A DNA stretch of 64,000 nucleotides from Mya arenaria (lineage: Eukaryota > Mollusca > Bivalvia > Myida > Myidae). This document shows, in pieces, positions 23,600 to 36,158 of this stretch (its first letter is position 1; the number at the start of each line of letters is the position of its first letter). The DNA lies in assembly GCF_026914265.1 (NCBI RefSeq), contig NC_069129.1, positions 75,028,049 to 75,092,048 of the forward strand. Reading direction: 5' to 3'. The notes under the pieces were generated by a model. The model made no database searches. It was not told the DNA's origin and saw only the letters and a program-made list of their open reading frames with translations. A program made the translations under genes and the position numbers.

Positions 23600-26500
23600 T
23601 TCAGAAGCCAGTGGACATACATTGGACATACTAGGCTTCATAGAAGTTGCTGTTGCAATCTCTGATTTTAACTTAGAATTACCAGTCCTCATTTTAGTAG
23701 TACCAGATACAGAGAGTAACCAAACTTGTTCTGTTATCTTGGGAACTAATATCATTCGGTGTTGTAAGCCGGCGACAGCCGCCTCCGTGAACACTGTGCC
23801 AGAGGTTTGCACTCTATACTCTTGTTTGCCATCCTGTCTATGTTAAGTCCACTTACGAGCGCATTATTGAGATAAAACCATATGAGACTGTGATCATTAA
23901 CGGTATTGCCAGAGGTCTTGATAGCAACATTCAGAAAGTTGTAACAGAGAACTGTGGCATTGACTCTCCATATCTTGTAAGACCACAAGTACTTTCTGTC
24001 TCCCAGAACGGTAAGTATGCTAAAATCCCTGTCAGAGTTTGTAAAAGACCACTAGGTTCATTTTTATTCGGCCGAAGTCTGAAGTTTGTGTTGTCAATTT
24101 GAATGTGTAAAATAACCTCACATCTTACTTTCCTTCTCCTTCATCTACACCCTGTGATAATTTTGTTGATGATCTTGGTGTTAAGATTGACACGGAAAAC
24201 TTGTCCCCCGATCAGCTTCTTCGTGTTCGCCAGGTTCTTGGTAACTGGAAAAGCATATTTTCCAACATCACCCGGCATAAGATTGTCCTTTTAGATGATA
24301 CACCCTTCAAGCAGCCATACCGAAAAATCCCTCCTGGCATGTATGAGGAAGTCCGGCAGCACATCAAAGATATGTTGGATTGTGGCGCCATCCATGAAAG
24401 CCAAAGCCCCTTTTCCTCCAATGCTGTTCTTGTTCGTTAGAAAGATGGAATCCTGCGATTTTGCATCGACTTTCGTATGCTGAATTCCCGTACCAGGAAA
24501 GATGCATACACGTTTCCAAGATTTGATGAGACTGTCGATCTTCCCGTTGTTTCCAAGTTCTTTTCTAAACTTAACCTTCGCTCACGTTATTGGCAGTTGG
24601 AAATGGAAGAGGATTCCAAGCAATTCACTACTTTTTTCCGTGGGGATCTCGGTTTCTACGAGTGCAATTGTATGGCTTTTGGTTTAGTAATTCAGGCGCG
24701 AGCTTCCAGCGTGTTTTGAAGAGAACCGTGAGAGATCTACTACTCCGTGAATGTCTTGTTTTTGTTGATGATATTTTGATATTTTATGAGACTTTCGATG
24801 AGCATGTGATCAGGTAAGAGAACGTTTTTCACCGTCTTTCATTTCATGGTCTCAAGCTAATAGGTTCAAAGTGTGAGCTTTTTAAATCATCAGTTACATA
24901 TCTTGGCCATATTATTTCTGAAGAAGGCATCGCCACTGATCCTGACTATTCAAAAAAGCACAACCCTTAAACGAACTTCTTGAAGGTCACGGTAACAAAC
25001 TGACACAATCAAAAAAGCCGAAATCCAGACGAAAAAAAACAGTTGACTGGGGTTGTGGTGATGCCCAGCAGTCTTCCTTTGATCTTTTGAATGAGAGACT
25101 TTCTTCTCTTCCTGTTCTCGCTTTTGCTGACTTTTCTTAACCCTTCAAAGTCCATACTGACGCAAGTGGGTTTGGTTTGGGAGCAGTACTTCTCCAAGAG
25201 CAAGAAGATCGAAGTCATAAACCTCGTTTGTTCTCTGAGGAGATAAAAGCTGTTTGTCCTGGTGTATCTGTTTCTATTTCTCCTGTTGAATGTATATCTG
25301 GTGTGACAGCTCCTCAACTGGCCAGTGAAGAGATTGTCAATCCTATTCCAGCATCCAACCCGGTAGACTGGAAGACAGAGCAGTCGAACGATCCTGACAT
25401 CGCCAAGGTCATTTCCATCCTAAGTTCCGGTTCTCGTCCGAGGGGGAAGGAAACGTCGTAAGATGTCAAATCCCTTCTTCGTGACATGTCACGTCTTTCA
25501 CTTGAAAATGGTGTTTTCTTTCGAACCGCTACTTTGGATGGTGATAAAGTTCAGCAGCTTGTTATTTTTCTGCTTACAGGACTATAGCTTTTCGTGGTGT
25601 TCACAACGACGTAGGTCATCCTGGTCGTGAGAAATCCTTTGGCTCGCACGTCAGCGTTTCTACTGGCCCGGCATGGAGTCGGATTTCGACCGTCGGATTT
25701 CTTCCCGTCGTCCATGTGTTTGTCGTAAAACCCCAGGTGTCCCAAGGGCTAATCTTGTTCCCATTGAAACCTCGAGACCTATGCAGCTGGTCTGTATCGA
25801 CTTTCTGAAACACGAGAGGTCAAAAGGTGGATATGAAGACGTTTTGGTAATCACCGATCACTTTACACGGTATACCAAAGCTATTCCCTGTAGAAATCAG
25901 AAAGCTTTCACGACTGCTAAAGCTCTTTATGAAAACTTCATAGTCCATTACTCTTTTCCAGAGCAGCTCCACTCAGACCAGGGACGCAACTTCGAGAGCC
26001 GCGTCATTAAAGAACTCTGTAAGCTTGCCGAAGTGAGAAAGACCAGAACAACCCCCTTCCATCCTAAGGAAAGTCCTTCGGCTGAGAGGTTTAACCGCAC
26101 TCTCCTTCGTATGTTGGGTACCTTGGCTGATGACCAAAAGTCCAATCGGGCTGTGTTTATTTCTTCTCTCGTCCAGGCGTACAATGCAACGAAGAGCAGT
26201 TCTACAAGGTTAAGCCCCCATTTTCTGATGTTCGGATGGCACCCACAGTTCTCTATAGACGCATACTTTGGCACTGCACCAGTGAATGTAGATGGGGTAA
26301 ACCATGCTTCATATGTTTCACAGCTGCGGGAACGCATGAAATATGCTTACAGAGTAGCTGGAAAAGCACCCAAGAAGAGAGCAGGGCAAAACAAAGTTAA
26401 GTACAACCAGAAAGTCAGAGAAGAAAACAAAGCTTTACAGAGGTGATATTGTTCTGGTAGGCAGAGTGAATTTGCGAGGGTGACATAAACGGCTGACAAC

Positions 26501-26870
26501 TGTGAGGGACACCCATGTAATAATACACATTCCATATGAAGGACAGTCTGTGTACAAAGTGCAGCTCAAGTCTCGCAAGAGACCAGTACGTACTTTGCAC
26601 CGAAATCTCCTGCTTCCTTTTATACCCATGCCAGAGCCAGAAGATACAGAAGTTGGTGATCAAAACCCCAAACCTTTTCAAAAGATCAGGATGCGGTCAG
26701 TACCTCTTCAGCCCACTGAGTCTGAATACGACGGAGATACGAATTCCTCCGATTCGTCTTCGTCTAGAATATATATCATTCCACAGAGTAGGCCACTGAA
26801 CCGTAGGCAAAATCCCAATGAGACCGCTCCTGAACCACCTACAGTGATGGAAATTCTTCATCCCTGAATA
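23600..26870 (+). pseudogene. pol part of the old gypsy copy
   Basis: The recognisable parts, in order, are as follows. Protease end: LVVPDTESNQTCSVILGTNI. RT: FKQPYRKIPPGMYEEV, RQHIKDMLDCGAIHESQSPF, then the VFVDDILIF catalytic block. RNase H: VHTDASGFGLGAVLLQEQ. Integrase core: VLVITDHFTRYTKAIPC, LHSDQGRNFESRVIKELC and ERFNRTLLRMLGTL. A C-terminal tail follows: VYKVQLKSRKRPVRTLHRN. The order PR-RT-RH-IN is that of Ty3/gypsy. It is heavily broken and stands as a fossil. Confidence 0.85.
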
Positions 26871-28259
26871 CCATTCTATAACCTCCGATAGAAAACAACA
26901 AAAGCAATACTTTTCAACGGTATTATATTGGAAGTCTCAGTGAAGCCCTTGGGAAACCGATTAACACATACAGCATGAACTAGCAACATGAGCAAAGTAT
27001 GTCTTGGTAACAACATGCCTGACAAAAAATGAGCTTACAGACGTGGTCGACTGGCCGAGGAAAAACTGAGATAAAACCCTCCTTCTGGGCAAAACTCAGA
27101 AACCTCTGCCCGTTTGTAATCCAGATTTACAGGATTTGTCTCGTACCACTAGATGTCGGGCGTCATCACCCATAAGCTCCTTTACAAAGATGTATAGAAA
27201 ACATATCAATGTTATGATTCATGTATACGTACTTTATCAAGTTATACAAATGTATATTACATGATTATGTTCTTTGAAGACAAATGGAAAATATATTTAT
27301 CATTCATATGATGAAATTGCATAGTAGCAGAAAACTTTCACAATAAATATTTTCTTGTAAAATTTACCAATCAATTGAATCGATGTGAACGGATCTGTTC
27401 CCCAAAGCTGAATGCCTTTACATTCATATTCGCACGAATTCCTCGTGCTTATCAATCGCCACCTGGCGGCTATTTCATTATAAACAAAGGAACATATTTT
27501 CCTTCTAATTCGTTTTACTCAAAACGCAGGAAATTATATTTCTTTACAAAAACATTCACCTGTTTCTTTTAGTCTCCTATTTCTTTACATACTCCTCAAC
27601 ACAGTGCAGAAGTTCCTAACCCTATGCCCGTGACACCGCCCGTGCCTACCCACAGGCCGAGGCGTACTAGACGTCCCCTGAACGTTTCGGTGAGAGGGTA
27701 TCATCCCAGCTCGCCGAGGAAGTTATATATTATATTTAGGCGTTATTTCAAATTGATCTAGTTTAAATAGACTGTTCAGGTTATAGTCCTGTCATTATTG
27801 CAGATGGTTTATTTAAACTAGCAGTACTTTCTGAATATTTCGTTGTCTTTTAATTTATCTTTTAACCTAACATCTTGTACAACGATTTTGCTATTTCATT
27901 TTCAGAAATCACGGGCAGTGGTACATCTTGGGCCTGACAACTCTGTGATAGATTTATTAAAGTATTTTATGTATTCATTAATTATTGCTATGCTAATGCA
28001 TTTATTTCAGTGAGAAACTATTTTCTCATTTAGTTGTTCTCATACTAATTTGTAACACTTGTGTGATATTCGTGCACAGGCCATTTTTGTTTTTAAAACA
28101 TTATTTTCAGGGTTAAATACATGTATTATCATTTGTATTTCAAATACTACAAAGTCCGCCAGATTCTAGCTTGAGAATATTATACACTTCACATTACAAT
28201 TTGTATTTATAATTTACAGCCAGAAATGTCGGAGACATTTTAATAAAATTGGGGGAGTG

Positions 28260-28490
28260 TGTAGACAGGTCAACTCCTCCCCAGCAGTCCGTTTTTTTTG
28301 TCACTTGTACTGTCCATGTAATTGTCGTCCATGTAAGTTTCATGTATGTACAATATTCTGTATGGGGTGAAAAACAGGTTTCATATATTTAATTTACAAT
28401 TTCGTTGGTCGATATTTATATCTTCACAGCACCAGGCTAACATTCTATTTTCCTCTAACCACTCATTACCTGAACATCAAACTGTAAAGT
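28260..28490 (+). repeat. 3' LTR of the old gypsy copy (matched part)
   Basis: It follows the polypurine tract and matches 19002-19265. After about 28490 the sequence no longer resembles the 5' copy. The short ORF across it is incidental. Confidence 0.8.
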
Positions 28491-28734
28491 TTGACGCTAT
28501 ATTTAACCAGGTTTTCAACCCTAGTGACCTCGAACTTGGTGGAGGTCCCTCTTACATGACCAGCGCTCTACCTATAGTTGGGCTGATATTAAGGTCATGA
28601 TGGCATTGAGCTAACAATCCGCATAATTTCAATAACTAAAGAAAAACTGCATCTGCGTCCTTCTAGTCATGTTTCAACAACATTCGCGACGTCTTTGATG
28701 GTTTGTATGTATGTATGCACTATGAATGTAACCC

Positions 28735-28910
28735 TATTTATGTATGCACTGTGCTGCTTATTGTGTTTTGTGCTGTTCTTCCATGTTTTCTTGTTTGTGA
28801 TTTTATGTTCTATGACTTTGGCGTTTACCCAGTGCCATTAAACCGGGTTTTATGTTTTAACTTTTTGCTACTGAGCTTATTTCTGTAGGTTTAAGCATAA
28901 ATGTTGCATC
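28735..28910 (+). repeat. Dispersed repeat family A, copy 3
   Basis: It contains the core blocks ttccatgttttcttgtttgtg, ctttggcgtttaccc, gtgccattaaaccgggtttt and the terminal block gctactgagcttatttctg. It lies about 250 bp beyond the old gypsy 3' repeat. Its left part is missing. Confidence 0.75.
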
Positions 28911-28914
28911 AAAA

Positions 28915-31280
28915 TTAGTCTTGTCATTTCTTTACAAGCACTTTTTATAACGTCTATGTGACACAGTCATGGTAGCATCTCTGTGTTCATATCTGAAACC
29001 AGTCAAGCAAGATTGAGTCCCTGTAAAATATCATACAAACCAAATGTCTTCAAATATGATATAAATCATGTGTAAACTTATAAATAATTCATACAATAAT
29101 GAAATGTACACATTATCAAGTGCTGCCTATGTGGGGAGAACTATTATTTTTAAGTACTACTAGAAGGGATACAACGACACAGAAACATTTCGTTATGGGC
29201 CGACCGCATATCTAGATACCTTCTTTAAACCATCCATGGCAGCCATCTTGGATTTTTCAGTAACTAATTACCAGTGTAATCATGGGAAATGTGGCTACTG
29301 CATTAAACTTCCATTTAATAAGCTTATATAAATAAGTCAGAACAGCTGGCAGTTCTGGGTATAGAAATTTAGAATAACCCGCAAAAATAAAGTGTAAGTT
29401 ATTTTGATAATCCCTTTAAACATTTAGTTCTTTGGAGGTGTATACACCTCATATTAATTAGCAAATGTAGTAGTAAAATGCAACTCATGAATATGTTGAC
29501 AGGTTTGTTGAATAAAAGTTTGGAGTCATGTTGAACATAATATAAATCATGCTAAAAGTGTTCCCCTTTTTGCCCGAAACAACGCTCTCAAATTGCCCCT
29601 CTACCATTTTGTTATCTTGGAAAACCCACAAAAAATCATTATTGGTGTCTGTTTTCAACAGTGATAAGACAGAAGTTTATGAGTAACGATGCTGCCAAAA
29701 ATACTCGTGCGCAGAGGTGAAGTAATCAACTGCCGACTGTCAAAATTTGGTTCGTGAATTATTGAAGATATATTCATTCATTTTAACATAGATGAATAGA
29801 AAAAAATATCGACAAACATGTTTCCGATATTTTTGATGCAAAAAAATGTTTTACCCTTAAGAACGACATATTTATTAAAATTTTCACGTTGACCTTTATT
29901 GAGTGATATTGTAAACAATGGTTTGATAATCGGATTATTCGGATTATACCGTTAATTGGTCACCACCGGTAATTCGTAAGTAGGGGATACATCAATATGT
30001 GTTGCTGACACTAGCGAAAATGTTAGTAGCCTTTCGAATTACCAATTATATACAAATATATACCCATGGCTTTTTTAGACTGGATAAAAAAACATATGCT
30101 TAACATGAATAGGAAAACCTGCTTTCGAGAGAACAAACAAACCAACAGACCAAAATTTAAATCGAAACTGAGATAGTGAGAAGAATTGTCACAAATTATT
30201 ATTTCATTGTAAATAAAATGATATCTTAAATGGCTTACTATGCATGTATTTTAAAGAACATGAGTCGATACATAGATGCATATTGTAGAAGGTTCTAATA
30301 ACTATTCAAGTAAGAATTTGAATACATTTACAAGTAGTGTTCGTATACTTAGTTTTATAAACGTACAACATGTACAGATACACATCTATTAGTCATACAG
30401 CTTTAGAGACAAGATAAACAACATTGCTATGATTTTTTTACCAAAAATGAAATGAGTTTGAACCTATTAACATACATTGTAAATGCTAATAATGATTTTT
30501 TTTTCAATAACTACACAAGTATTATAACATCAAGACTAAACAATGTACAACGAATGTTTCAAATTTATATAGTGCATACTAATTCCACACTAGCCTTTCA
30601 TATAAGAATACTTGTATATGGCAATTTGATTGAAATGCTAATATTGGCTAACAATTATAGTTTTACAATCTGAGATTGATCAATCTTTACATAATATAAT
30701 TGCACAGAATTAGATATAAGGACCTCTACTATTAAATTTAATATTGACCATAGAACAAATGGCGATATTTTCTGCAAATATACTAAAACTGCTCCCAAAC
30801 TAAGGCATTTCTGTGACCGTGCTATAGCCATTCTTAGTTTTTCACGTCAGTATTCATCCAAACTGCACATTTTCCCTTCGAACTATTTTCCGAAACCATT
30901 CAAATTGTCAACGTGCCTTTTGTATACCCATCATGTTAAAGGAAATTGCAATTTTCAATATCTGACAGAATAAACATCATATTCAAATATTCGAAATTAA
31001 AATAAAATACAACTATCTCGAAAACACAACAGAGAAGGCACACATTATCTTAATTGCTAGCATAAACACAGAGAAATATAACACCTACATTACCCGCACA
31101 CTTAAATGATTCGCCTATCATCACAATTTCTGTGCATACCTCTGTAGTGTTATTAGCAAAACTCCACTTACTCGCTCAACCAGATTGGTGAATGATCCAG
31201 CCAAATCGATAATTCTCGGTATAACTGATATCTCCCGGAACCTTTTCGTTATGACACGGTATGTTTTGACCAATTTCTCA
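28915..31280. other. AT-rich intergenic stretch
   Basis: I found no coding, RNA or repeat feature I could defend. A block reading catccatggcagccatcttgg near 29232 resembles terminal motifs of some DNA transposons but could not be paired with an inverted partner. Confidence 0.45.
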
Positions 31281-31284
31281 CCAT

Positions 31285-31290
31285 TTATTT
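31285..31290 (-). promoter_or_regulatory. Candidate poly(A) signal of the GT31 gene
   Basis: tttatt on the plus strand reads AATAAA on the minus strand, about 150 bp beyond the stop codon of the galactosyltransferase-like gene. This is the nearest canonical signal. Confidence 0.4.
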
Positions 31291-31439
31291 TGTCAAACAA
31301 GAAGTGTGTTCACGTAATAAATATGCTTTTTCAAAAATGTAAGACTTATGGTTGTTTTTTTTGCTTGATTATTCATATTATATCATGCATCAGGATAATA
31401 TACATGCTAGAGCGTTTACTAAATTCAGGTTTGTGATTT

Positions 31440-32426
31440 TCATTCGCCTATATCTGTAGAACTACAATTTTTCAGTTTCTTCCATACATCATACATTTCT
31501 GATGCTGATAGTCCATGTGACGTGAATACCCTGTGGACATCTTTGCATGAATTTAGAACTTCTTTTGAGTTATAAAACCCTGCCACGTTCTTTGGAGTTA
31601 TTCCTTGCCTTTGAGCGCAAATGGCAACATAAACGTCTTCTAAATACAAAAACGGAACTTTGCTTGATATTTGAACGACAGATAGTGCCGCCTCGTAAGA
31701 CAAAATATATCCAGTCCCGCTGCAAAATACGGGATAGTGTGTGTGATTGTACTGTTTCCAAGTAACGTACCATTTAGAACTCTTATTTCGATTTGGCTTA
31801 GCTGGGCCCCAGCATTTCCCTATAAAAAGTTTTTGTTTTGGTGCATTGTTTAAGTATTTAGTCAGGCTGGTAACACTAACAAACATATCGTCGTCCGTTT
31901 TCATCAGAAACTTTATTTTTCCATTACAATTCATAATACTCCATTGTAAGGCAAGCATTGTTTTGTAGGTTAAATTCGAATACACATCATCAGACGACAC
32001 AATCAGAATATCTCTATTGACATCAGATTCTACCCAAATGTAGCGATTAAGTGTTTCGTTTCGACTTCGTCCAACGACAAATACGCATTGGGCATCTGTT
32101 TGCAAATTTAAACATGCTGTGCCCCATGTATTTCTTATTGCTTCACGAGCTAAGATGTTTTGTGAGGCAGAGACAATAAACACAAGAAGTGTGACATTTT
32201 CTTTACACAAATCTTTAGGAAATTTATTAAAAGTTGAGTTTCTAAAACGTTGTATATTATATAAGGGTTTATCATCATTATAACCAACTGAAGCTTTAGA
32301 ATGGTATTGTATATTCTTAGATACCACTGGATTAAAACTTATTTCATGAAATTCAAAGTAAACTCTAATAAACAATGTCGTGCTGGTTATTCCAAAAAAT
32401 AACATAAGTTTGTGTTTTAAAGACAT
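31440..32426 (-). CDS. Beta-1,3-galactosyltransferase-like protein (GT31), intronless
   Basis: An intact 328-residue type II Golgi glycosyltransferase. Enzymes of this family move galactose or GlcNAc from the UDP-sugar in beta-1,3 linkage to a glycan end. Residues 8-24 form the single membrane segment, a stem follows, and the catalytic domain starts at about residue 78. Family motifs are REAIRNTWG (94-102), the metal-binding DxD in KTDDDMFV (176-183), YPVFCSGTGYILS (231-243) and EDVYVA (263-268). NxS/T glycosylation sites are at about 63, 78, 123, 151, 215, 227 and 320. The length is normal for the family. The frame is open up to a Met at 32555, but I choose the Met at 32426 because it gives a short cytoplasmic tail directly before the membrane segment. 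The exact acceptor cannot be read from sequence. No intron or frame break is seen. Confidence 0.92.
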   Translation of the reverse strand: MSLKHKLMLFFGITSTTLFIRVYFEFHEISFNPVVSKNIQYHSKASVGYNDDKPLYNIQRFRNSTFNKFPKDLCKENVTLLVFIVSASQNILAREAIRNTWGTACLNLQTDAQCVFVVGRSRNETLNRYIWVESDVNRDILIVSSDDVYSNLTYKTMLALQWSIMNCNGKIKFLMKTDDDMFVSVTSLTKYLNNAPKQKLFIGKCWGPAKPNRNKSSKWYVTWKQYNHTHYPVFCSGTGYILSYEAALSVVQISSKVPFLYLEDVYVAICAQRQGITPKNVAGFYNSKEVLNSCKDVHRVFTSHGLSASEMYDVWKKLKNCSSTDIGE

Positions 32427-32559
32427 ATTAAATAATGAATAATTCCATATATTCGTATTCAGTATAGAAATATGTGTAAACATAAATAAGAAACCATATC
32501 CCTTATGCCATTGATATTTGACACTAACATTGAATGATAGTATTAGGTTGGACATATAG

Positions 32560-33490
32560 CAGAATTTAGTAATCGTGTATTTATGTTCAGTTTAAACATT
32601 GCAATACTTTCATTGACGTCCAGTTTGCTTCAATATTGTACTTTTAAAATACCACTCAATAGCGGTAGTCCAACTATGTATCAATAAACAACTTGTTACA
32701 TAAGTGTTTTTATCGTACCTGGTTGTTATTAGTGGTATCTATGTTGGTGGCCGTCGTATATCTTAACCAATATATTGGTAAATTGGTAACATGTTACCAA
32801 CCTTCTGAATATTCAAAAGTATAGTTTCGCTCTTTTAATGAACATTATGCAGTAATAGTATGTTCCATTCAAGAAATAACTTTAACGCCGCCTGCAGGAC
32901 ACGTCAATTGACTTTTGATTTAAAATCGCCGCGGCTTTGCATTTATATTGGTTAAAATTGGGAGTATGAATCGTTTGATTTTGTTGTTCAGCAAAGACTC
33001 ATGGACTGTGCTCTCCGTCATTTGCAGGCGTTTTATACACACTGCACAGAATACATAACTCTACTAATACTTTATGTTCTCCAAGCAATTTCAAATGGAT
33101 TTAAAATGAGATTGGTTAATTTGAATAGAAATATGCCTATTACTCAAGACGCTGTGGGTTCGATAGTAATCAAATATGACGGCGGTCAGAAGCAAGCGTT
33201 TCTGCTCGCACTTATAATCTAAAATATTTTTATATTTTGTGAACGGAATATTACAATTTTTATATGGACTTGTTGCATTTGAAGTGCTGAATTGAACTGT
33301 GTGTTTTTCGTATGGATATAGTTTTGATTTGGATAGTTGTGAGGTTACATTTGATAATTGCATTGTTCTTTGGTAATCAATGAAATCACCGACCCGTTGA
33401 ACCCAGCGCTCGGTTAAAACTGTTCACGCTCAGTCCAATTAACGGCTATAACTGTTCATAGTATGGTGCGTTGAGCATCACTTATGTGAC
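32560..33490. other. Upstream flank of the GT31 gene, no gene seen
   Basis: It holds the presumed promoter side of the galactosyltransferase-like gene. No clear TATA or initiator could be fixed and no other feature was found. Confidence 0.4.
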
Positions 33491-33817
33491 TGAGCTATGC
33501 CTAGCCAAAACATACATAAAGCAGTGATGGAAAGACAGATTATTAACGAAAAAATGCTAAAACTCAAGTCCGAGATCAACTGTCTGACAACGACGACGAT
33601 GATGAACTTCAGCTGTCATAAATACTGCATGGGCAGCAGTTATTCAAAAAAACTGATGACGAACTCAATGCTTTACCGCGAGAGGACAATGTAAAAACGC
33701 TAGAGGCGCGCTGCAAAAGGGACCCTCAGCAGCTCAACCAATACCGTCCGGTCGCCTGAGGTCCAGAAATCGACAAATAAGAGCTAGAAGTTCGCAAAGC
33801 TGCCATCTGACTGTTAC

Positions 33818-34165
33818 GTGTTACAACACTTTATCGACGGCGAACGCACCTCAGAGATTCACGACATTGTATCGTCAAACGTGTTATTAAATGACTCATT
33901 GTCAATCATACGAGATGTCGACACCGATGACGGTCACACCGCATCCTGCTGCCTTAAAGAACCGGATGTCCTAGCCACACTGCTCAAGCTCCAGGCTGAC
34001 GTTGATGACTTGAAGTTTCAGCAAAATAAGTCTACAGACTTATTCTCCGATGAGAAAGAGAGACTTACGAAAGAGTTTTGCTTGCAGGACGTTCTAATAA
34101 GCTCAATTAATGGAATACGCGCACGTCAGCTACACGTTTTTGTAGTATTGATTTCAAATTTGTGA
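33818..34165 (+). CDS. Unrecognised 115-residue ORF, possibly a LINE ORF1 or host fragment
   Basis: The reading frame has a protein-like, charged composition: CYVLQHFIDGERTSEIHDIV near its start, a middle rich in D/E, and a helix-prone segment (LLKLQADVDDLKFQQNKS, LFSDEKERLTKEF) that could form a coiled coil. An upstream frame at 33497-33694 is similarly hydrophilic. I do not recognise a family. It runs into the opposite-strand LINE RT fragment at its end, so it is probably itself the stub of an element or gene truncated there. No zinc knuckle or catalytic motif is visible. Confidence 0.3.
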   Translation: MLQHFIDGERTSEIHDIVSSNVLLNDSLSIIRDVDTDDGHTASCCLKEPDVLATLLKLQADVDDLKFQQNKSTDLFSDEKERLTKEFCLQDVLISSINGIRARQLHVFVVLISNL

Positions 34166-34560
34166 AGAACTGCGTAGTTTTGTACGATATCAAGCATATA
34201 CTGAAGACCGGAGGGCGTTAAGGCAACGAGTGTAATGTCATCTGCGAGGGTAGGATTCCCTGCAGCAATAGTACCAACTTTGGCGCCATATCCGGATTTT
34301 TCTAATCGATTAAGCAAGTCGTTAATGTGCACTAAATAATAAAAAAACTGATAATACGCCACCTTGGCGGACAGATCTACGTACATTTATAGAGTCGGAC
34401 GTTGAACCAGACCACCTCACGTATGTTGTAAGGTTTTGGTAACCATTAAGTAGAGTTTTCCATAGCTTCCTTTGAATGCCAAGATCGTACAATTTCAAAA
34501 ACAAGGAGTCGTGCCAGACAACATCAAAGGCGCCTGTCATATTTAACCGAGAAGACAGGT
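34126..34560 (-). mobile_element. LINE RT fragment
   Basis: The minus strand encodes FDVVWHDSLFLKLYDLGIQR, LWKTLLNGYQNLTTYVRW, VRRSVRQGGVLS and then, after a frame change, HINDLLNRLEKSGYGAKVG and the catalytic-type block NPTLADDITLVAL. This is the palm region of a LINE reverse transcriptase with SVRQGGVLSP-type spacing. It carries only about 140 codons, is truncated at both ends and is inactive. It differs in sequence type from the LINE at 16.7-18.1 kb, so it is a second family. Confidence 0.85.
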
Positions 34561-34635
34561 TTAAAGAATTCTATCCGTGGCAAAAAATTCTGTTCAAAAT
34601 TGTAAGTATTCATTTATCGTTCGTTTAGTCAAGAA

Positions 34636-34710
34636 GATGCAATGGCATAGTGGTTATATACTCTGACAGCGGTGCTGAATGTCATGAGTTCAAATATCGT
34701 CATGAGTTCA
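34636..34710 (+). repeat. Possible tRNA-derived SINE head
   Basis: tggcatagtggtta (from about 34643) fits the A box of a tRNA promoter. A weaker B-box-like gagttcaaatatc follows about 40 bp later, at a tRNA-like distance. No cloverleaf can be folded convincingly, and I cannot find a second copy in the window. Confidence 0.3.
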
Positions 34711-35327
34711 ATGTACAAAAGGAATACCTTTGGAATACACACTTTTCTATAAAATATGGTAGAGTAAATTGCTCATATTGAAGTTATTATGCCTTAGGTC
34801 GAGCAGTGGATAACTTCAATGGTGATGAGGAAGCCAAAAACACAGTAAGCGGTTCACACCCAGGGAACTTCTCAGATAGAACAGTGCTTATGAACTTGTT
34901 CGTTACATTTTTCATTTGTATTGAAACTGAGACAATTAAAGAAAAAACATCATAGCTGGTCTTATATGATCTTCTTTAAACAAATCTTCTAACATTCAAA
35001 TATTTAATTTGTTAGTTGAAGTAAGGTTAATATTGATTAATTGAGATCGCTTCCGTTGGATTTGAACCAACCACCAACGAAAATGTATGCGATATATGCG
35101 AGATGCATTTAAATCACACCGTAAAAGGCTGCACCACAGAGTTTATCTGTGTATTTTGGGGTTTTATAATTAAGCAGTAATATTAGCATAGCGCTACTGG
35201 TAGGTATGTTGTTTTGGTTGCTAAGTAAACATCATGACAGTGATTTCATCACTATTACTATTAAAATATCAGTTTTCTTCTTCAAAGCTTCTAAAATTTC
35301 TAAAGAAATGTTATCAAGGTTTGTGTA

Positions 35328-36139
35328 TGTGACAGGGTGATAAAATCAATAGTGTAGTGTAACCTTTATGTATATTTTCTTTGGGTTAAGTAAGTTTTCT
35401 CCACGAGAGGAAGCCAGAGATACTGGCAGTTTTGTAGTAGATCGTATCGGGAGATATCGACACGTATAATAGAATGGCATATTAATTTAGTGTCATAACA
35501 GCTTCATTAGATATCCATATTCTATTAGACAAATGTAAGTAGAGCGTAGGCTTTGTCTATTTCTGTATTTCCGTCTTTGTTTGTGATGTCGGACCGGGTT
35601 TTGTCTTTGATATTTTTGCGGGCTGTTTTGAACGTCATTTAACCTTAATTTATAAAAACCTCACGATTTCATCTCTACAAGTCACTTTAACAACTGCATG
35701 GTTTGTTACAGCTCATATTTCACCAGGTCCTCCAGTCCCGGTTTGAGAGCGAAAGCCAGAGTTTGATTGGGGTAACGTGTCTAAAGTACCAGATACTTTG
35801 TAAGTATGAAAACAATGTTGTTTGATGTATAATATAGGCTATTGTATAAAGAACAGTCACTCACCCTGAACTCATTGTTAAAATGTATATTTCATTCCAT
35901 AACCATTTTAACCTTCATGTCATTCTTTATCATTCTTATAATGATAAGTTATTTAGTAATGTCTCCAGTATTGTAAGACAATGTTATTTATGTAATTGCA
36001 GGACGTTTCACTGTTACTGCCATTCCAGTGGTTACACGGGTTGGACATGTTTTGATGTGTAAATGACAAAATAAAAATATCGAACGAAACTTTATCTACA
36101 TTTGTCGTTATTCTAACGATGGTAGAGCCAAAAGTTACA
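35328..36139 (+). repeat. 5' LTR of the young gypsy element
   Basis: It begins TGTGACAGGGTGATAAAATC and ends GCCAAAAGTTACA. An AATAAA lies near 36070, about 70 bp before the end, and is the likely poly(A) signal. It is almost identical to 43970-44782. Confidence 0.97.
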
Positions 36140-36140
36140 A

Positions 36141-36158
36141 TGGAGCCCCCAGTGAGGA
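36141..36158 (+). other. Primer-binding site of the young gypsy element
   Basis: TGGAGCCCCCAGTGAGGA starts one base after the LTR end. The leading TGG complements the universal CCA end of tRNAs. I have not assigned the tRNA. Confidence 0.7.

Larger units (their letters stand above)
19002..28490 (+). mobile_element. Old Ty3/gypsy LTR retrotransposon copy
   Basis: Related terminal repeats begin tgtagacaggtcaactcc at 19002 and 28260. Between them lie gag (about 22222-23340), protease (about 23630-23850), reverse transcriptase (about 24150-24980), a trace of RNase H (about 25140-25200), integrase (about 25560-26450) and a proline/arginine-rich tail (to about 26870, with a further block near 27600-27770). 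A polypurine tract (aaaattgggggag) lies directly before the 3' repeat. The coding parts are broken in many places. The two repeats differ by eye at about one base in ten over ~225 bp, so this is an old insertion. A long leader of about 2 kb or more separates the 5' repeat from gag. Confidence 0.9.

Noticed and set aside
22174-26870. An envelope gene or capsid of a non-LTR virus-like element
   Set aside because: All recognised blocks are gag, protease, RT, RNase H and integrase of Ty3/gypsy. No membrane glycoprotein, packaging ATPase or protein-primed polymerase block is seen anywhere in the window.
29160-29340. A DNA transposon end (gccatcttggattt-like motif)
   Set aside because: No inverted partner or target duplication could be found within the following several kilobases.
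35031-35115. tRNA gene on the minus strand
   Set aside because: ggttcaaatcc resembles a B box, but no A box lies at the right distance and no acceptor stem or anticodon arm can be paired.
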